A stretch of 64,000 nt of DNA from G965229605 sp965229605 (GCA_965229605.1 OZ245892.1:1-64000), one strand, 5' to 3'; positions 41,924 through 51,650 are shown, counted from the stretch's first letter. Notes: generated by a model not told the origin, from the sequence alone. Program-made: numbers and translations.

Positions 41924-43168
41924 CTAATGGGCGACCGCTGCAGCCGCCCCTTCGTCAACCAGTGCGCCGGAATGGAAACGGTCAATGGAAAAAGGGGCCG
42001 CATAAGGATGCATTTCGCCTTTGGCAAGCGACCAGGCAAAGGCATGGCCCGACCCCGGTGTGGCCTTGAAGCCGCCGGTCCCCCAGCCACAATTAAAGTA
42101 AAGCCCTTCAACATCTGTTTTTGACAGGATGGGGGAGCGATCAACGGTTACATCGGTAATCCCGCCCCATTGGCGCAGCATACGCAAGCGCGAGACAATC
42201 GGATAGAGTTCAATGATCGGGGCGACAACATGTTCGATCTGGTCAAAGCCGCCACGTTGAGAATAGGACACGTAAGGATCACCTGACCCGCCGATGACCA
42301 GTTCCCCTTTATCGGACTGGCTGATATAGGCATGGATGGTATTTGACATGACAACGCAGTCAATCAGCGGTTTAACCGGTTCCGACACAAAAGCCTGAAG
42401 CGGAAAACTTTCCAGCGGCAAGCGCAGCCCGGCCATATTGGCCAGCACTGACGAATGACCCGCCGCCACCACCCCGGCGCGGGATGTGGCAATCGACCCG
42501 CGATTGGTCTCGACTCCGGCAAGTTTGCCATTGACAATCTTGAAACCGGTGACTTCGGTTTTTTGAAGAATATCAACGCCCAGCGCATCGGCTGCCCGGG
42601 CATAGCCCCAGGCGACGGCATCATGGCGGGCGGTGCCGCCGCGTTCTTGAATCATCGCGCCAAGCACCGGATAGCGGCAGTTTAAATTGATAATCGGGAC
42701 TCGCTGTTTGACTTCTTGCGGAGTCATAAAACGGTTATCAATGTTATTTAGATGGATGGCGCGACCCCGGCGAGCAATTTCCTGTTCGTCATGGACGGTA
42801 TGGGCCAGATGAATCAAACCGCGCTGCGAAAACATGATGTTATAATTTAATTCTTGCGACAGCCCTTCCCAGAGTTTCATCGCATGATCGTATAAAGCTG
42901 CCGATTGGTCCCACAGATAGTTTGAGCGGATGATGGTGGTATTGCGCCCGGTATTGCCGCCGCCAATCCAGCCTTTTTCAATGACCGCAATATTGCGCAT
43001 CCCGTGTTCTTTGGCCAGATAATAGGCCGTGGCCAGCCCATGCCCGCCGCCTCCAATAATAACGCAGTCATAAGAAGATTTGGGGGTTGGCTCTCGCCAG
43101 GCCGGTTTCCAGCCTTCGTGGTTATTTAAAGCCTGACGCAGCAGGGAAAAGATTGAATAGCGTTGCAC
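41924..43168 (-). CDS. soxB: Sarcosine oxidase beta subunit
   Basis: SoxB oxidises sarcosine with covalent FMN and FAD. The 414-residue product has the FAD motif CVIIGGGGHGLATAYYLAKEHG, NTGRNTTIIRSNYLWDQSA, the C-terminal NCGWGTGGFKATPGSGHAFAWSLA, and the N-terminal MQRYSIFSLLRQALNNHEGW typical of SoxB. Together with SoxD it forms only half of the usual soxBDAG operon. Confidence 0.94.
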   Translation of the reverse strand: MQRYSIFSLLRQALNNHEGWKPAWREPTPKSSYDCVIIGGGGHGLATAYYLAKEHGMRNIAVIEKGWIGGGNTGRNTTIIRSNYLWDQSAALYDHAMKLWEGLSQELNYNIMFSQRGLIHLAHTVHDEQEIARRGRAIHLNNIDNRFMTPQEVKQRVPIINLNCRYPVLGAMIQERGGTARHDAVAWGYARAADALGVDILQKTEVTGFKIVNGKLAGVETNRGSIATSRAGVVAAGHSSVLANMAGLRLPLESFPLQAFVSEPVKPLIDCVVMSNTIHAYISQSDKGELVIGGSGDPYVSYSQRGGFDQIEHVVAPIIELYPIVSRLRMLRQWGGITDVTVDRSPILSKTDVEGLYFNCGWGTGGFKATPGSGHAFAWSLAKGEMHPYAAPFSIDRFHSGALVDEGAAAAVAH

Positions 43169-43205
43169 TCTCTTTTTCCTGTGTCTTTACATTAACGCGC
43201 CCTAT

Positions 43206-43601
43206 TTAACGCGTTCTGCGAGAACCCTTCATGCCGCGCCCGGTTGTGCGTTCCGGAATACGCGCCGACTTACCCGACAGATTGCGCAAATAGTAAAGCT
43301 TGGCCCGGCGCACTTTCCCGTGACGAACCAGATCAATGCCTTCAATGCGCGGGGAATACAAAGGGAAAACCCGCTCTACCCCCTCCCCATACGAAATCTT
43401 GCGCACCGTAAAAGAAGAATTGATCCCCGCGTTCTTGCGCCCGATGCAAACCCCTTCATAGGCCTGTATCCGCTCAGTCGTGCCTTCAACCACACGCACC
43501 CGAACCCGAACCGTGTCTCCGGGAGAAAAATCAGGAATCCCGCCTTCAGGCATCCGGGCAGCTATTTCTTTCTCTTCACGGGCTTTTAACAAAATGCTCA
43601 T
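43206..43601 (-). CDS. rplS: 50S ribosomal protein L19
   Basis: ATG 43601 follows GGAG; an upstream in-frame TTG is unlikely. The 131-residue product has FSPGDTVRVRVRVVEG, RIQAYEGVCIGRKNAGINSSFTVRKISYGEGVERVFPLYSP and KLYYLRNLSGKSARI, all typical. It is the last gene of the rimM-trmD-rplS group. Confidence 0.97.
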   Translation of the reverse strand: MSILLKAREEKEIAARMPEGGIPDFSPGDTVRVRVRVVEGTTERIQAYEGVCIGRKNAGINSSFTVRKISYGEGVERVFPLYSPRIEGIDLVRHGKVRRAKLYYLRNLSGKSARIPERTTGRGMKGSRRTR

Positions 43602-43658
43602 CACCAAACTCCATTGATCAGTTGATTATGTTCTTTAAACAAACATCAATTTATCTTC

Positions 43659-44357
43659 TTAATCCCTCTTATAGTCCTGCCAGAGATCAGGGCGGCGGTC
43701 CTTGGTCAGCTTTTCAGCCTGCTCAAGCCTCCACCTTGCAATATCGGCATGATGACCACTTTGCAAGACCGCAGGAACAGCACGGCCTTCCCACAAAGCC
43801 GGGCGGGTATAATGAGGATACTCTAACAAACCATTGGCAAAGCTCTCATCCAGCAGCGAGTGATGATCACCAATAATCCCTGGCAGCAAGCGCACAATCG
43901 AATCGAGTATGGTCATCGCTGCCAGTTCTCCGCCTGTAAGGACGAAGTCGCCGAGGCTTAATTCTTTTACCTGCCACTTGTCAAGGACGCGTTGATCGAT
44001 TCCTTCGAATCGTCCACAAATTAAGCGGATTCCGGGTCCGCTGGCGAGTTTTGTGGCAAGGGAGTGGGTAAAAGCCTCTCCACGCGGGCTGAGCACATAG
44101 AGCGGACAGGCAGAAGCGGGCGATTGCTCAGAGGCTTGCAGGGCTGCATCGAGGATATCCGGGCGCATGACCATGCCGGGTCCGCCGCCAAAGGGGGTAT
44201 CATCGACGGTGCGATGTTTGTCGGTGGCATAGGCGCGGATATTGATGGTATCGAGCTGCCACAGGCCTTTTTCAAGCCCGCGCCCGATCAGAGAGGCCGC
44301 AAGTGGGCCGGGGAAGAGATCGGGGAAAAGGGTGAGAACGGTGGCCTGAAAGGTCAT
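43659..44357 (-). CDS. trmD: tRNA (guanine-37-N1)-methyltransferase TrmD
   Basis: TrmD makes m1G37 next to the anticodon. The 232-residue product has the N-terminal ATVLTLFPDLFPGPL, the knot motifs YVLSPRGEAF, LICGRFEGIDQRV, and SLGDFVLTGGELAAM, and the C-terminal EYPHYTRPALWEGR. It follows rimM by 34 bp. Confidence 0.97.
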   Translation of the reverse strand: MTFQATVLTLFPDLFPGPLAASLIGRGLEKGLWQLDTINIRAYATDKHRTVDDTPFGGGPGMVMRPDILDAALQASEQSPASACPLYVLSPRGEAFTHSLATKLASGPGIRLICGRFEGIDQRVLDKWQVKELSLGDFVLTGGELAAMTILDSIVRLLPGIIGDHHSLLDESFANGLLEYPHYTRPALWEGRAVPAVLQSGHHADIARWRLEQAEKLTKDRRPDLWQDYKRD

Positions 44358-44391
44358 ATCTGCGCTTTTGGTATTATAAAAGTTCTAATCT

Positions 44392-44892
44392 CTATGAAAT
44401 TTCTAATCCGGCAGCTTGGGGATCGATGCGGATTTTCTGTTCTGCATGTTCAATCTCTGGCACGGCAGCGCGGGTAAACGGGCAATAGGTTTTTTGCCCG
44501 GAAAGAAGTTTGATCTCCAGCAGGGAGCCTGCTCCAAAATCAGCAATCGAGACCAGGGTTCCCAGCGGCTGCCCGTCCAGGGTCTCAACCGAAAGCCCGA
44601 CAAGATCGGTGTGATAGAAGGTATCCTCATCTTCTGGCGGCGGCAGTTGATCGCGGGCAATGAAAAGCATAAGGCCGCACAGTTTTTCAGCATCGTTGCG
44701 CCGGGTGATGCCATCTATCCGGCAGACGAACTGGCCTTTATGAAAACGGATGGCTTCAAGCTGGTGCGGGTCGCCATTTTGGTCATAAAGCGGCTGATAG
44801 TTGAAAAGATTATCCATCGGATCGGCGAAGCTGGCGACCTTGACCAGCCCTTTGATGCCATAGGCTCTTTTGATCTGACCAATCTTTATCAT
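44392..44892 (-). CDS. rimM: Ribosome maturation factor RimM
   Basis: RimM assists 16S 3' domain assembly. The 166-residue product has IKRAYGIKGLVKVASF, FVCRIDGITRRNDAEKLCG and the PRC-barrel half (DLVGLSVETLDGQPLGTLVSI). In most bacteria rpsP precedes it; here a biotin carboxylase gene ends 29 bp upstream, so rpsP is elsewhere. Confidence 0.95.
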   Translation of the reverse strand: MIKIGQIKRAYGIKGLVKVASFADPMDNLFNYQPLYDQNGDPHQLEAIRFHKGQFVCRIDGITRRNDAEKLCGLMLFIARDQLPPPEDEDTFYHTDLVGLSVETLDGQPLGTLVSIADFGAGSLLEIKLLSGQKTYCPFTRAAVPEIEHAEQKIRIDPQAAGLEIS

Positions 44893-44921
44893 TTGCCAGC
44901 AAACGGCGCGATCTGGCCGGT

Positions 44922-46919
44922 TCAGGAGGCCACAAAAGTCAAAATAGGCTGGTCGGCTGCCAAGGTATCGCCGGGGCTGGCGTTGAGGCTTTCAATCTGT
45001 CCGGCCTGGGTTGCCCGCAGGGTATTTTCCATCTTCATGGCCTCAATCACGGCAAGCGGCTGATCGGGGCTGACGCTATCGCCTTCGCTGACCAGCAGGG
45101 TGCGCAAAAGCCCGGGCATGGGGGAAAGAAGATAGCGCGACAGGTCCGGCACCGCTTTTTCCGGCATTTTATCATAATAGGAGGCCAGGCGATTGGCCAT
45201 GACCTTGATAGAGGCCTGGGCACCGTGATGAGACAGGCAGAAGCACCCTTCGCGCAAGGTCACCTGAAAAACATAAAGAGTCTTTTCGGCCCCGACCGTC
45301 AAGCGGCAAAGCGGATCGCCGGGCTGCCAGTGCAAGGAGAGATGATCATAGTCTTTCACTTCTCCTTCAAGTGTGACATGGGCAATGACCCCGTCACAGG
45401 ATACGGTGGCTTGCAGGTTTTCTTCAAAAAAAGCACAAAATTCCTGATCGGGCAGAGTTCCGCCGCCATAAGCCCGGGTCTCCACCTGATGATGACACAG
45501 CACCGCCACCAGCGCGAAAAGGGCCGGGTCTTCCGGCTTCAAATGCGCAGGAGTCAATCCATCGGGATAAATATCGCCAATCGTCGCGGTGGACATATCG
45601 CCCGTGCGAAAAGCCGGCTGATTGATAAGATGCGACAGGAACAACCGGTTATGCGCCGGGCCTTCCAGACAATATTCATCCAGCGCATGAGCCAGCCGCT
45701 CAATCGCTTGCGCCCGGGTATCGCCACAGGCAATCAGCTTGGCAACCATCGGATCATAATACATGCTGATCTCGCCGCCTTCCAGACAGCCCGAATCAAC
45801 CCGAATGCCTTCGCCTTCTGGCTCCTGATAGCGGGTAATCCGGCCTATTGCGGGCAAAAAACCACGCGTCGGGTCCTCGGCATAAAAACGGGCCTCAACC
45901 GCCCATCCTTTACTATTCGCTTGAATATCAGCTTCCGTGAACGACATGGCCTCGCCAGCCCCGATGCGAATCATCCACTCAACCAAATCCAGCCCCGTCA
46001 CATACTCCGTCACCGGATGCTCAACCTGCAAGCGCGTGTTCATCTCCAGAAAATAAAAATTTTGCCCAGAATCAACAATAAACTCAACCGTGCCAGCCGA
46101 TTGATAATTAACACGCCTCGCCAACTCCACCGCTTGGTACCCCATCGCTTTACGGGTCTCCGCGCTGATAAAAGGAGACGGGGCCTCCTCTATCACTTTT
46201 TGATGACGACGCTGCAGCGAACACTCCCGCTCCCCCAAAGAAACAACATTGCCATGACTATCCGCCAAAATTTGAATTTCAATATGGCGCGGCTGCTCAA
46301 TAAATTTCTCAATAAAAACCCGCTCATCGCCAAAACTGGCCTTGCCCTCGTTCATCGCCGCAACAAGACCCTCGCGGCATTCCTCGTCACTATAGGCCAG
46401 CCGCATCCCCTTGCCTCCACCCCCGGCCGAGGCCTTGAGCATCACCGGATAGCCAATCTCCCGCGCTATCTTCACCGCCTCCGCCGGGTCCGCAACCGCC
46501 TGATCATGGCCCGGCACAATGCTCACCCCGGCCTCTGCAGCAAGAATCTTGGAGCGAATCTTGTCCCCCATCGCCTCAATCGCGCTTTCAGGCGGGCCAA
46601 GAAAGGTGATCTTTTCATCCGCCAAAGCCTTGGCAAAGGCCCGGTTCTCAGACAAAAATCCATAGCCAGGATGCACGGCCTCGGCCCCGGTTTGACGACA
46701 AGCCGCAAGGATCGCATCAATCGACAGATAGCTTTCGGCCGATGGTGCCGGGCCTATACGGACAGTTTCCCCCCCCGATTCCGCAATAAAACGGACATGT
46801 TTGGCTTCCCGGTCAGCATCAGAATAAACGGCGATTGGCCGAATACCCATTTTAAGGGCGGTTCTTGCCACCCGGCAGGCAATTTCACCGCGATTGGCAA
46901 TCAGAAGTGTTTGGAACAT
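44922..46919 (-). CDS. Acyl-CoA carboxylase biotin-carrying alpha subunit (propionyl-CoA carboxylase-like)
   Basis: The 665-residue protein carries biotin carboxylase (residues 1-450: LLIANRGEIACRVARTALKMG, KASAGGGGKGMR, FLEMNTRLQVEHPVTE) and a C-terminal biotin domain with the biotinyl lysine in EAMKMENTLRA. The GGEISMYYDPMVAKLIACG stretch resembles PccA more than AccC or MccA. The carboxyltransferase beta subunit (pccB) is not in the window. With meaB (13839-14864) it fits propionyl-CoA conversion to succinyl-CoA, but another acyl-CoA substrate is possible. It lies directly upstream of rimM. Confidence 0.88.
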   Translation of the reverse strand: MFQTLLIANRGEIACRVARTALKMGIRPIAVYSDADREAKHVRFIAESGGETVRIGPAPSAESYLSIDAILAACRQTGAEAVHPGYGFLSENRAFAKALADEKITFLGPPESAIEAMGDKIRSKILAAEAGVSIVPGHDQAVADPAEAVKIAREIGYPVMLKASAGGGGKGMRLAYSDEECREGLVAAMNEGKASFGDERVFIEKFIEQPRHIEIQILADSHGNVVSLGERECSLQRRHQKVIEEAPSPFISAETRKAMGYQAVELARRVNYQSAGTVEFIVDSGQNFYFLEMNTRLQVEHPVTEYVTGLDLVEWMIRIGAGEAMSFTEADIQANSKGWAVEARFYAEDPTRGFLPAIGRITRYQEPEGEGIRVDSGCLEGGEISMYYDPMVAKLIACGDTRAQAIERLAHALDEYCLEGPAHNRLFLSHLINQPAFRTGDMSTATIGDIYPDGLTPAHLKPEDPALFALVAVLCHHQVETRAYGGGTLPDQEFCAFFEENLQATVSCDGVIAHVTLEGEVKDYDHLSLHWQPGDPLCRLTVGAEKTLYVFQVTLREGCFCLSHHGAQASIKVMANRLASYYDKMPEKAVPDLSRYLLSPMPGLLRTLLVSEGDSVSPDQPLAVIEAMKMENTLRATQAGQIESLNASPGDTLAADQPILTFVAS

Positions 46920-46998
46920 GGCGGTCTGTTTTTCAGTCTATTTGGTGAACAGACTGATTTCATACTGTTTGCAGACTTAAAAATCAAAAGATATTCAG

Positions 46999-49179
46999 CT
47001 ATGCCGACATATAGGTTGGAAGCCAGCCTTCAAAGGCCTGACGGAGCTTATCGAGTGTAATTTTTTCATTGCCAAGCGTGATAGTGCTGCCACCCATGGT
47101 GCCAATCGCTTGAACAGGAATTCCCTGTTTGGAGGTCCCGGCCAACAGAGCATCATATTGTGTGCTTGTCACCAGATAGCGACTTTGATCTTCGCCAAAC
47201 CAGAAGGCAATATCGGTGATATTTTCAAGCTGTGCGCCGCAGTTTCCAGAAAGCACCATTTCCATCACGGCAAGCAGCAACCCGCCATCGCTGATATCCT
47301 GACAGGCAGAGAGAAGATTTTCTCTGGCAGCCCAAAGGATAAAATCCCCGGTCTTTTTTTCGATCTCAAGATCAACAGGCGGTGGTGGCCCGTCCTTCTG
47401 ATTTAAAATACGATGCGCATAAAGGCTTTGCGACAGATGCGATCCCTTTGTCCCGACCAGAATCAGGGTTTGATCCGGCCCCGGATGATCAGGGATTACT
47501 TTTGAATCCGGGCCAATCACTCCGACCCCGCCAATCACCGGGGTTGGCGGGATCGCCTGACCATCGGTTTCGTTGTAAAGCGAGACATTGCCGGAGACGA
47601 CCGGGAAGGAAAGTTCTGTTGCAGCTTCGCGCATGCCGTTGATGGCTCCGACCATCTGGCCCATGATCAAGGGGCGTTCCGGGTTGCCAAAATTGAGGTT
47701 ATTGGTCAGGCCAAGCGGTTTTGCCCCCATGGCAACCAGATTGCGCCAGCATTCGGCGACCGCCTGTTTGCCGCCGGTTTCCGGGTCAGCCAGGCAATAG
47801 CGCGGCGTGCAATCGACCGATAGAGCCAAAGATAGAGGCTGGTCTGGCACCTGGATCACGGCGGCCCCAAGCCCGGGGCCAACCGTGGTGCCGCCGCCAA
47901 TGGTGCTGTCATATTGTTCATAAATCCACCGGCGTGAGCCTACATCTGGCCCGTCCAGCAAGCTGATCATATCATGAAGTGGCGTAAATTCGGCTTTTAA
48001 GGAAATATTGGCCAAGGAGTCGGGAGTGGAAAACTGATAGGGGCGATCATATTCCGGGGCTTCATCAACCAGCGCAGAAACTGGCAGATCGGCTATTTTC
48101 TCGCCATGCCAATAGCAGGTGATCGAGGCCCCGTTTGCCGGGTCTTTGGGGCAAAGCACGCCGACTCTGGCAAAAGCCAGGTCCCATTTTTCAAAAATAG
48201 CGGCGGCTTCTTCAACCTTGTCCGGGTCAAGCACCATCAACATGCGTTCCTGACTTTCTGACAGCATCAATTCATAAGGAGTCATGGCGGTTTCACGGGT
48301 TGGCACCTGATCAAGGTCGAGCCGGATTCCGACCCCGCCCTTGGAGGCCATTTCAACCGATGAAGAGGTCAAACCTGCGGCCCCCATATCCTGAATGGCA
48401 ATGACGGACTCCCCGGCCATCAGTTCCAGACAGGCCTCCATCAAAAGCTTTTCAGTGAAAGGATCGCCGACTTGCACGGTCGGGCGGCGGGATTCGGCTT
48501 CGGCATTAAATTCGTCCGATGCCATGGTTGCGCCGTGAATACCATCGCGCCCGGTTCTGGCCCCGACATAAATCACGGGATTGCCGATTCCTTGGGCTTT
48601 GGCGGTAAAGAGCCGGTCAGCCGGGGCAATCCCGACCGTCATGGCATTGACCAGAATATTGCCGTTATAGCCCGCATCAAAATTGACTTCGCCGCCAACG
48701 GTTGGAATACCGATGGAATTGCCATAGCCGCCAATCCCGGCAACAACCCCGTCCAGCAAATGGCGGGTGCGTGGATGCTCGGGCGCACCAAAGCGCAGAG
48801 CATTGAGGTTAGCAATCGGGCGCGCCCCCATGGTAAAGACATCGCGCAAAATCCCGCCAACCCCGGTTGCAGCGCCTTGATAGGGTTCAATAAAGCTGGG
48901 GTGATTATGGCTTTCAATCTTGAAAACGGCGGCAAGTCCGTTGCCTATTGCGACGGCTCCGGCGTTTTCGCCGGGCCCCTGGACAACCTGCGGGCCTTCT
49001 GTTGGCAGGGTTTTCAGCCAGCGGCGCGAGGATTTATACGAACAATGTTCAGACCACATGACCGAGAACAGGCCAAGTTCAAGCAGATTGGGAGAACGTC
49101 CGATCAGGGCGCAGATATGTTTATATTCTTCCTCGGACAGGCCATGTTCGGCTATAGTTTCTTTGCTGATTGTGTCCAT
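46999..49179 (-). CDS. purL: Phosphoribosylformylglycinamidine synthase subunit PurL
   Basis: PurL is the ATP-dependent synthetase of the three-part FGAM synthase. The 726-residue size is that of the small PurL. Motifs include SEHCSYKSSRRWLKTLPT, QGPGENAGAV, KIESHNHPSFIEPYQGAATGVGGI and VGKDGIHGATMAS-like GRDGIHGATMASDEF, plus LSESQERMLMV. It acts with PurQ and PurS, encoded just upstream in the same operon (14-bp gap to PurQ). Confidence 0.97.
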   Translation of the reverse strand: MDTISKETIAEHGLSEEEYKHICALIGRSPNLLELGLFSVMWSEHCSYKSSRRWLKTLPTEGPQVVQGPGENAGAVAIGNGLAAVFKIESHNHPSFIEPYQGAATGVGGILRDVFTMGARPIANLNALRFGAPEHPRTRHLLDGVVAGIGGYGNSIGIPTVGGEVNFDAGYNGNILVNAMTVGIAPADRLFTAKAQGIGNPVIYVGARTGRDGIHGATMASDEFNAEAESRRPTVQVGDPFTEKLLMEACLELMAGESVIAIQDMGAAGLTSSSVEMASKGGVGIRLDLDQVPTRETAMTPYELMLSESQERMLMVLDPDKVEEAAAIFEKWDLAFARVGVLCPKDPANGASITCYWHGEKIADLPVSALVDEAPEYDRPYQFSTPDSLANISLKAEFTPLHDMISLLDGPDVGSRRWIYEQYDSTIGGGTTVGPGLGAAVIQVPDQPLSLALSVDCTPRYCLADPETGGKQAVAECWRNLVAMGAKPLGLTNNLNFGNPERPLIMGQMVGAINGMREAATELSFPVVSGNVSLYNETDGQAIPPTPVIGGVGVIGPDSKVIPDHPGPDQTLILVGTKGSHLSQSLYAHRILNQKDGPPPPVDLEIEKKTGDFILWAARENLLSACQDISDGGLLLAVMEMVLSGNCGAQLENITDIAFWFGEDQSRYLVTSTQYDALLAGTSKQGIPVQAIGTMGGSTITLGNEKITLDKLRQAFEGWLPTYMSA

Positions 49180-49193
49180 AAAATTGATCTCGC

Positions 49194-49886
49194 TCAGGCA
49201 AAAGCCGCAAAAAGCGGAAAACCATCACCTGTTGTCCCGCTTGCAGACGGATCGACAGCATTTTCAGGATGCGGCATCAGCCCCATCACATTTCCGGTTT
49301 TGTTCAAAATCCCGGCGATATTGGCGGCAGAGCCATTGGGGTTGCCTCTTGTTGATTCTTTTGACGATATATCAATATAGCGCAAGGCAATGCGTCCATC
49401 TGCTTCCAACGCGTGAAGCGTGTCGGGGTCAGCGGTGTAATTTCCATCATGATGGGCCACCGGAAAAGTAACCTGCTGGCCCGCCTGATAATGATGCAGA
49501 AAGGGGCGGATATTTTGTTCAACAATCATATCCACCGGCCGTGAGACAAATTTCAAGGCCCGGTTACGCAGCAAGGCTCCGGGCAATAAACCGACTTCGG
49601 TCAGGATTTGAAAACCGTTGCAAATCCCCAGAATATAAACGCCCTGATCGGCGGCTTTTTTAACCGCCTCCATGATCGGGGATTGCGCGGCAATCGCGCC
49701 CGGGCGCAGATAATCCCCATAAGAAAAGCCGCCAGGCAATAAAATCAAATCGTATTTTTGTGAAAAAACCGTGTCTTTATGCCAGATGATATCCGGCTTT
49801 TTCCCTGTTGCACGCATAAAGGCTGCTGCCAGATCGCGCTCCCGGTTCGTGCCGGGGAAACAGATAAGTGCCGCCTTCATGCTCAA
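49194..49886 (-). CDS. purQ: Phosphoribosylformylglycinamidine synthase subunit PurQ
   Basis: PurQ is the glutaminase that feeds ammonia to PurL. The 230-residue product has the GATase nucleophile Cys in YILGICNGFQIL, FPGTNRERDLAAAF and the catalytic His/Glu in GLMPHPENAVDP. It is adjacent to purS with no gap. Confidence 0.96.
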   Translation of the reverse strand: MSMKAALICFPGTNRERDLAAAFMRATGKKPDIIWHKDTVFSQKYDLILLPGGFSYGDYLRPGAIAAQSPIMEAVKKAADQGVYILGICNGFQILTEVGLLPGALLRNRALKFVSRPVDMIVEQNIRPFLHHYQAGQQVTFPVAHHDGNYTADPDTLHALEADGRIALRYIDISSKESTRGNPNGSAANIAGILNKTGNVMGLMPHPENAVDPSASGTTGDGFPLFAAFA

Positions 49887-50126
49887 TCAGGACAGGTTGA
49901 TTTCGTATGTTTCCACAACTGAATTGACCAAAAGGGCTTCGCACATGCGCTCCAGCATCTCACGGGCCCGGGCCGGATCGGTTTCATCAAGCTCAACCGT
50001 GATCTCCCGGCCTATACGCACCGACCCCACGCCAGAAAAGCCCAGCCTCCCCAAGGCCTGCGCCGCAGCTTCCCCTTGCGGGTCAAGCACCCCCTCTTTC
50101 AACCGGACAAGAATTTTCGCCTGCAT
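49887..50126 (-). CDS. purS: Phosphoribosylformylglycinamidine synthase subunit PurS
   Basis: ATG 50126 gives the expected 79-residue PurS (an in-frame extension upstream to 50264 has no family match). It has KILVRLKEGVLDPQGEAAAQALGRLGF-like sequence, read as KILVRLKEGVLDPQGEAA, and VGSVRIGREITVEL. PurS bridges PurQ and PurL. purC, the usual first gene, is absent; the divergent livK gene lies upstream. Confidence 0.94.
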   Translation of the reverse strand: MQAKILVRLKEGVLDPQGEAAAQALGRLGFSGVGSVRIGREITVELDETDPARAREMLERMCEALLVNSVVETYEINLS

Positions 50127-50368
50127 GGCTGCTTGATAAACACAGATTCTGGATGATGCAACGCTCAATTCATCCAATCCCGGCTTATCCGCTTTTAAAC
50201 ATATATTGTTTGTTGCTGTAGCCTTTAAAAACCCCTTGCCTGTGCCTGTTTGCAATGCTAGCAAATATCCAGAACAAAGGGGCCAGGATATATGTATAGA
50301 AATATATTTATATTCGGGATCATATAAAGAGTAAGTAAATATTATTTGTCAGAAAAAGGAGAGACTTC

Positions 50369-51562
50369 ATGAATAAACTGACGACAACAACAACAGCGGT
50401 TGCACTGGCAGCAACAACAATGCTGTCTTCTGCCGCTTTTGCTGAAGATATTAAACTTGGCGTGTTTCTGGGATTTACCGGACCGCTTGAATCCATCGTT
50501 GCTGAAATGGGCCCGGCAGCTGAAATGGCCATCAAAGAAGTGTCCGATAGCGGGGCCCTGCTTGGTGGCTCCAAAGTGATGGGTGTGCGCGGCGATACAA
50601 CCTGTATCGATTCAGCCGCAGCAACCGCCGCAGCCGAACGGCTGGTCACCACCGATAAAGTCCACGCCATTGTCGGCGGTGATTGTTCCGGGGTCACCGG
50701 GGCTGCGCTGCAAAATGTCGCCCGGCCAAACGGCGTTGTCATGATTTCTCCCTCGGCAACATCGCCAGCCCTCAGCACGGCTGAAGATGACGGGCTGTTC
50801 TTCCGCACCGCGCCGTCCGATGCGCGTCAGGGCGAAATTGTCCGCGATATTTTGAACGACAAAGGCGTCAAAACCATTGCCATGACCTATACCAACAACG
50901 ATTATGGCAAAGGCTTGGCCGATTCCATTCAACGCAATTTTGAAGAAGCTGGCGGCACCGTCACCATTTCGGCCTCGCACGAAGATGGCAAAGCCGATTA
51001 TTCCGCAGAAGTCGCAGCCCTTGCCCAGGCCGGGGGTGATATTCTGGTGGTTGCTGGTTATCTTGACCAGGGCGGCAAAGGCGTTATTCAAGGCGCGCTT
51101 GACACCGGGGCTTTTGATACCTTCTATATTCCTGATGGCATGGTCGGTGATGCCCTGCCAAAAGCGATTGGTCCGGACCTTGATGGCACCTATGGGGCCG
51201 CACCGGGGACTGACAGCCCGGGGGCTGCCACCTTTGCTTCAATGGCGAAAGGGTTTGATGCCTCCACCCCGTTCACGGCTGAATCCTATGATGCGGCAGC
51301 CCTGATCATGCTGGCCATGCAGGCCGCTGGCTCCTCCGACAGCAAGGTCTTTAAAGACAAGGTCATGGATGTCGCCAATGCGCCGGGCGAACAAATTTTC
51401 CCGGGTGAACTGGCAAAAGGGCTGAAAATTCTCGCCGATGGTGGGGAAATCGACTACGTTGGGGCCTCTGCGGTGGAACTGATCGGCCCGGGCGAAAGCG
51501 CAGGGAATTATCGCGAAATCGAAGTCAAGGGCGGTGAAATCGTCACGGTTCGCTATCGCTAA
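50369..51562 (+). CDS. Branched-chain amino acid-type ABC transporter, substrate-binding protein
   Basis: The 397-residue periplasmic protein has a signal peptide (Thr-rich, cleaved near AFAED), then IKLGVFLGFTGPLESIVAEMG, VGGDCSGVTGAALQN, MTYTNNDYGKGLADSIQRNF and AAGTDSPGA-like segments of the LivJ/LivK family. Paired cysteines (TTC, GDC) fit the family disulphide. It starts after AAAAAGGAGAG. A strong hairpin follows, so it is likely expressed above the downstream subunits. The ligand is unknown; branched-chain amino acids, amides and others are taken up by relatives. Confidence 0.92.
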   Translation: MNKLTTTTTAVALAATTMLSSAAFAEDIKLGVFLGFTGPLESIVAEMGPAAEMAIKEVSDSGALLGGSKVMGVRGDTTCIDSAAATAAAERLVTTDKVHAIVGGDCSGVTGAALQNVARPNGVVMISPSATSPALSTAEDDGLFFRTAPSDARQGEIVRDILNDKGVKTIAMTYTNNDYGKGLADSIQRNFEEAGGTVTISASHEDGKADYSAEVAALAQAGGDILVVAGYLDQGGKGVIQGALDTGAFDTFYIPDGMVGDALPKAIGPDLDGTYGAAPGTDSPGAATFASMAKGFDASTPFTAESYDAAALIMLAMQAAGSSDSKVFKDKVMDVANAPGEQIFPGELAKGLKILADGGEIDYVGASAVELIGPGESAGNYREIEVKGGEIVTVRYR

Positions 51563-51594
51563 TCTGATCAGCGACTTTCGCAAACTGGATAAAG

Positions 51595-51626
51595 AAAACG
51601 GCCTGGGCTAAAACCAGGCCGTTTTT
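51595..51626 (+). terminator. Hairpin between binding-protein and ATPase genes
   Basis: A stem AAAACGGCCTGG / CCAGGCCGTTTT (51595-51606 with about 51613-51625) and trailing T residues form an intrinsic-terminator-like structure between the binding protein gene and livG. It would cap the first gene and allow partial read-through. Confidence 0.85.
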
Positions 51627-51650
51627 GTATCTATTCTTTAAGAGGACAGC

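Noticed and set aside
45225..47060. 611-codon open frame on the plus strand opposite the biotin carboxylase gene
   Set aside because: It overlaps almost all of a clear acyl-CoA carboxylase gene on the other strand. Its product is rich in Arg, His and Asn and shows no domain. It is a by-product of the codon bias of the real gene.
48472..49380. 302-codon open frame opposite purL/purQ
   Set aside because: The opposite strand encodes well-matched PurL and PurQ. The antisense product has no recognisable domain or start signal.
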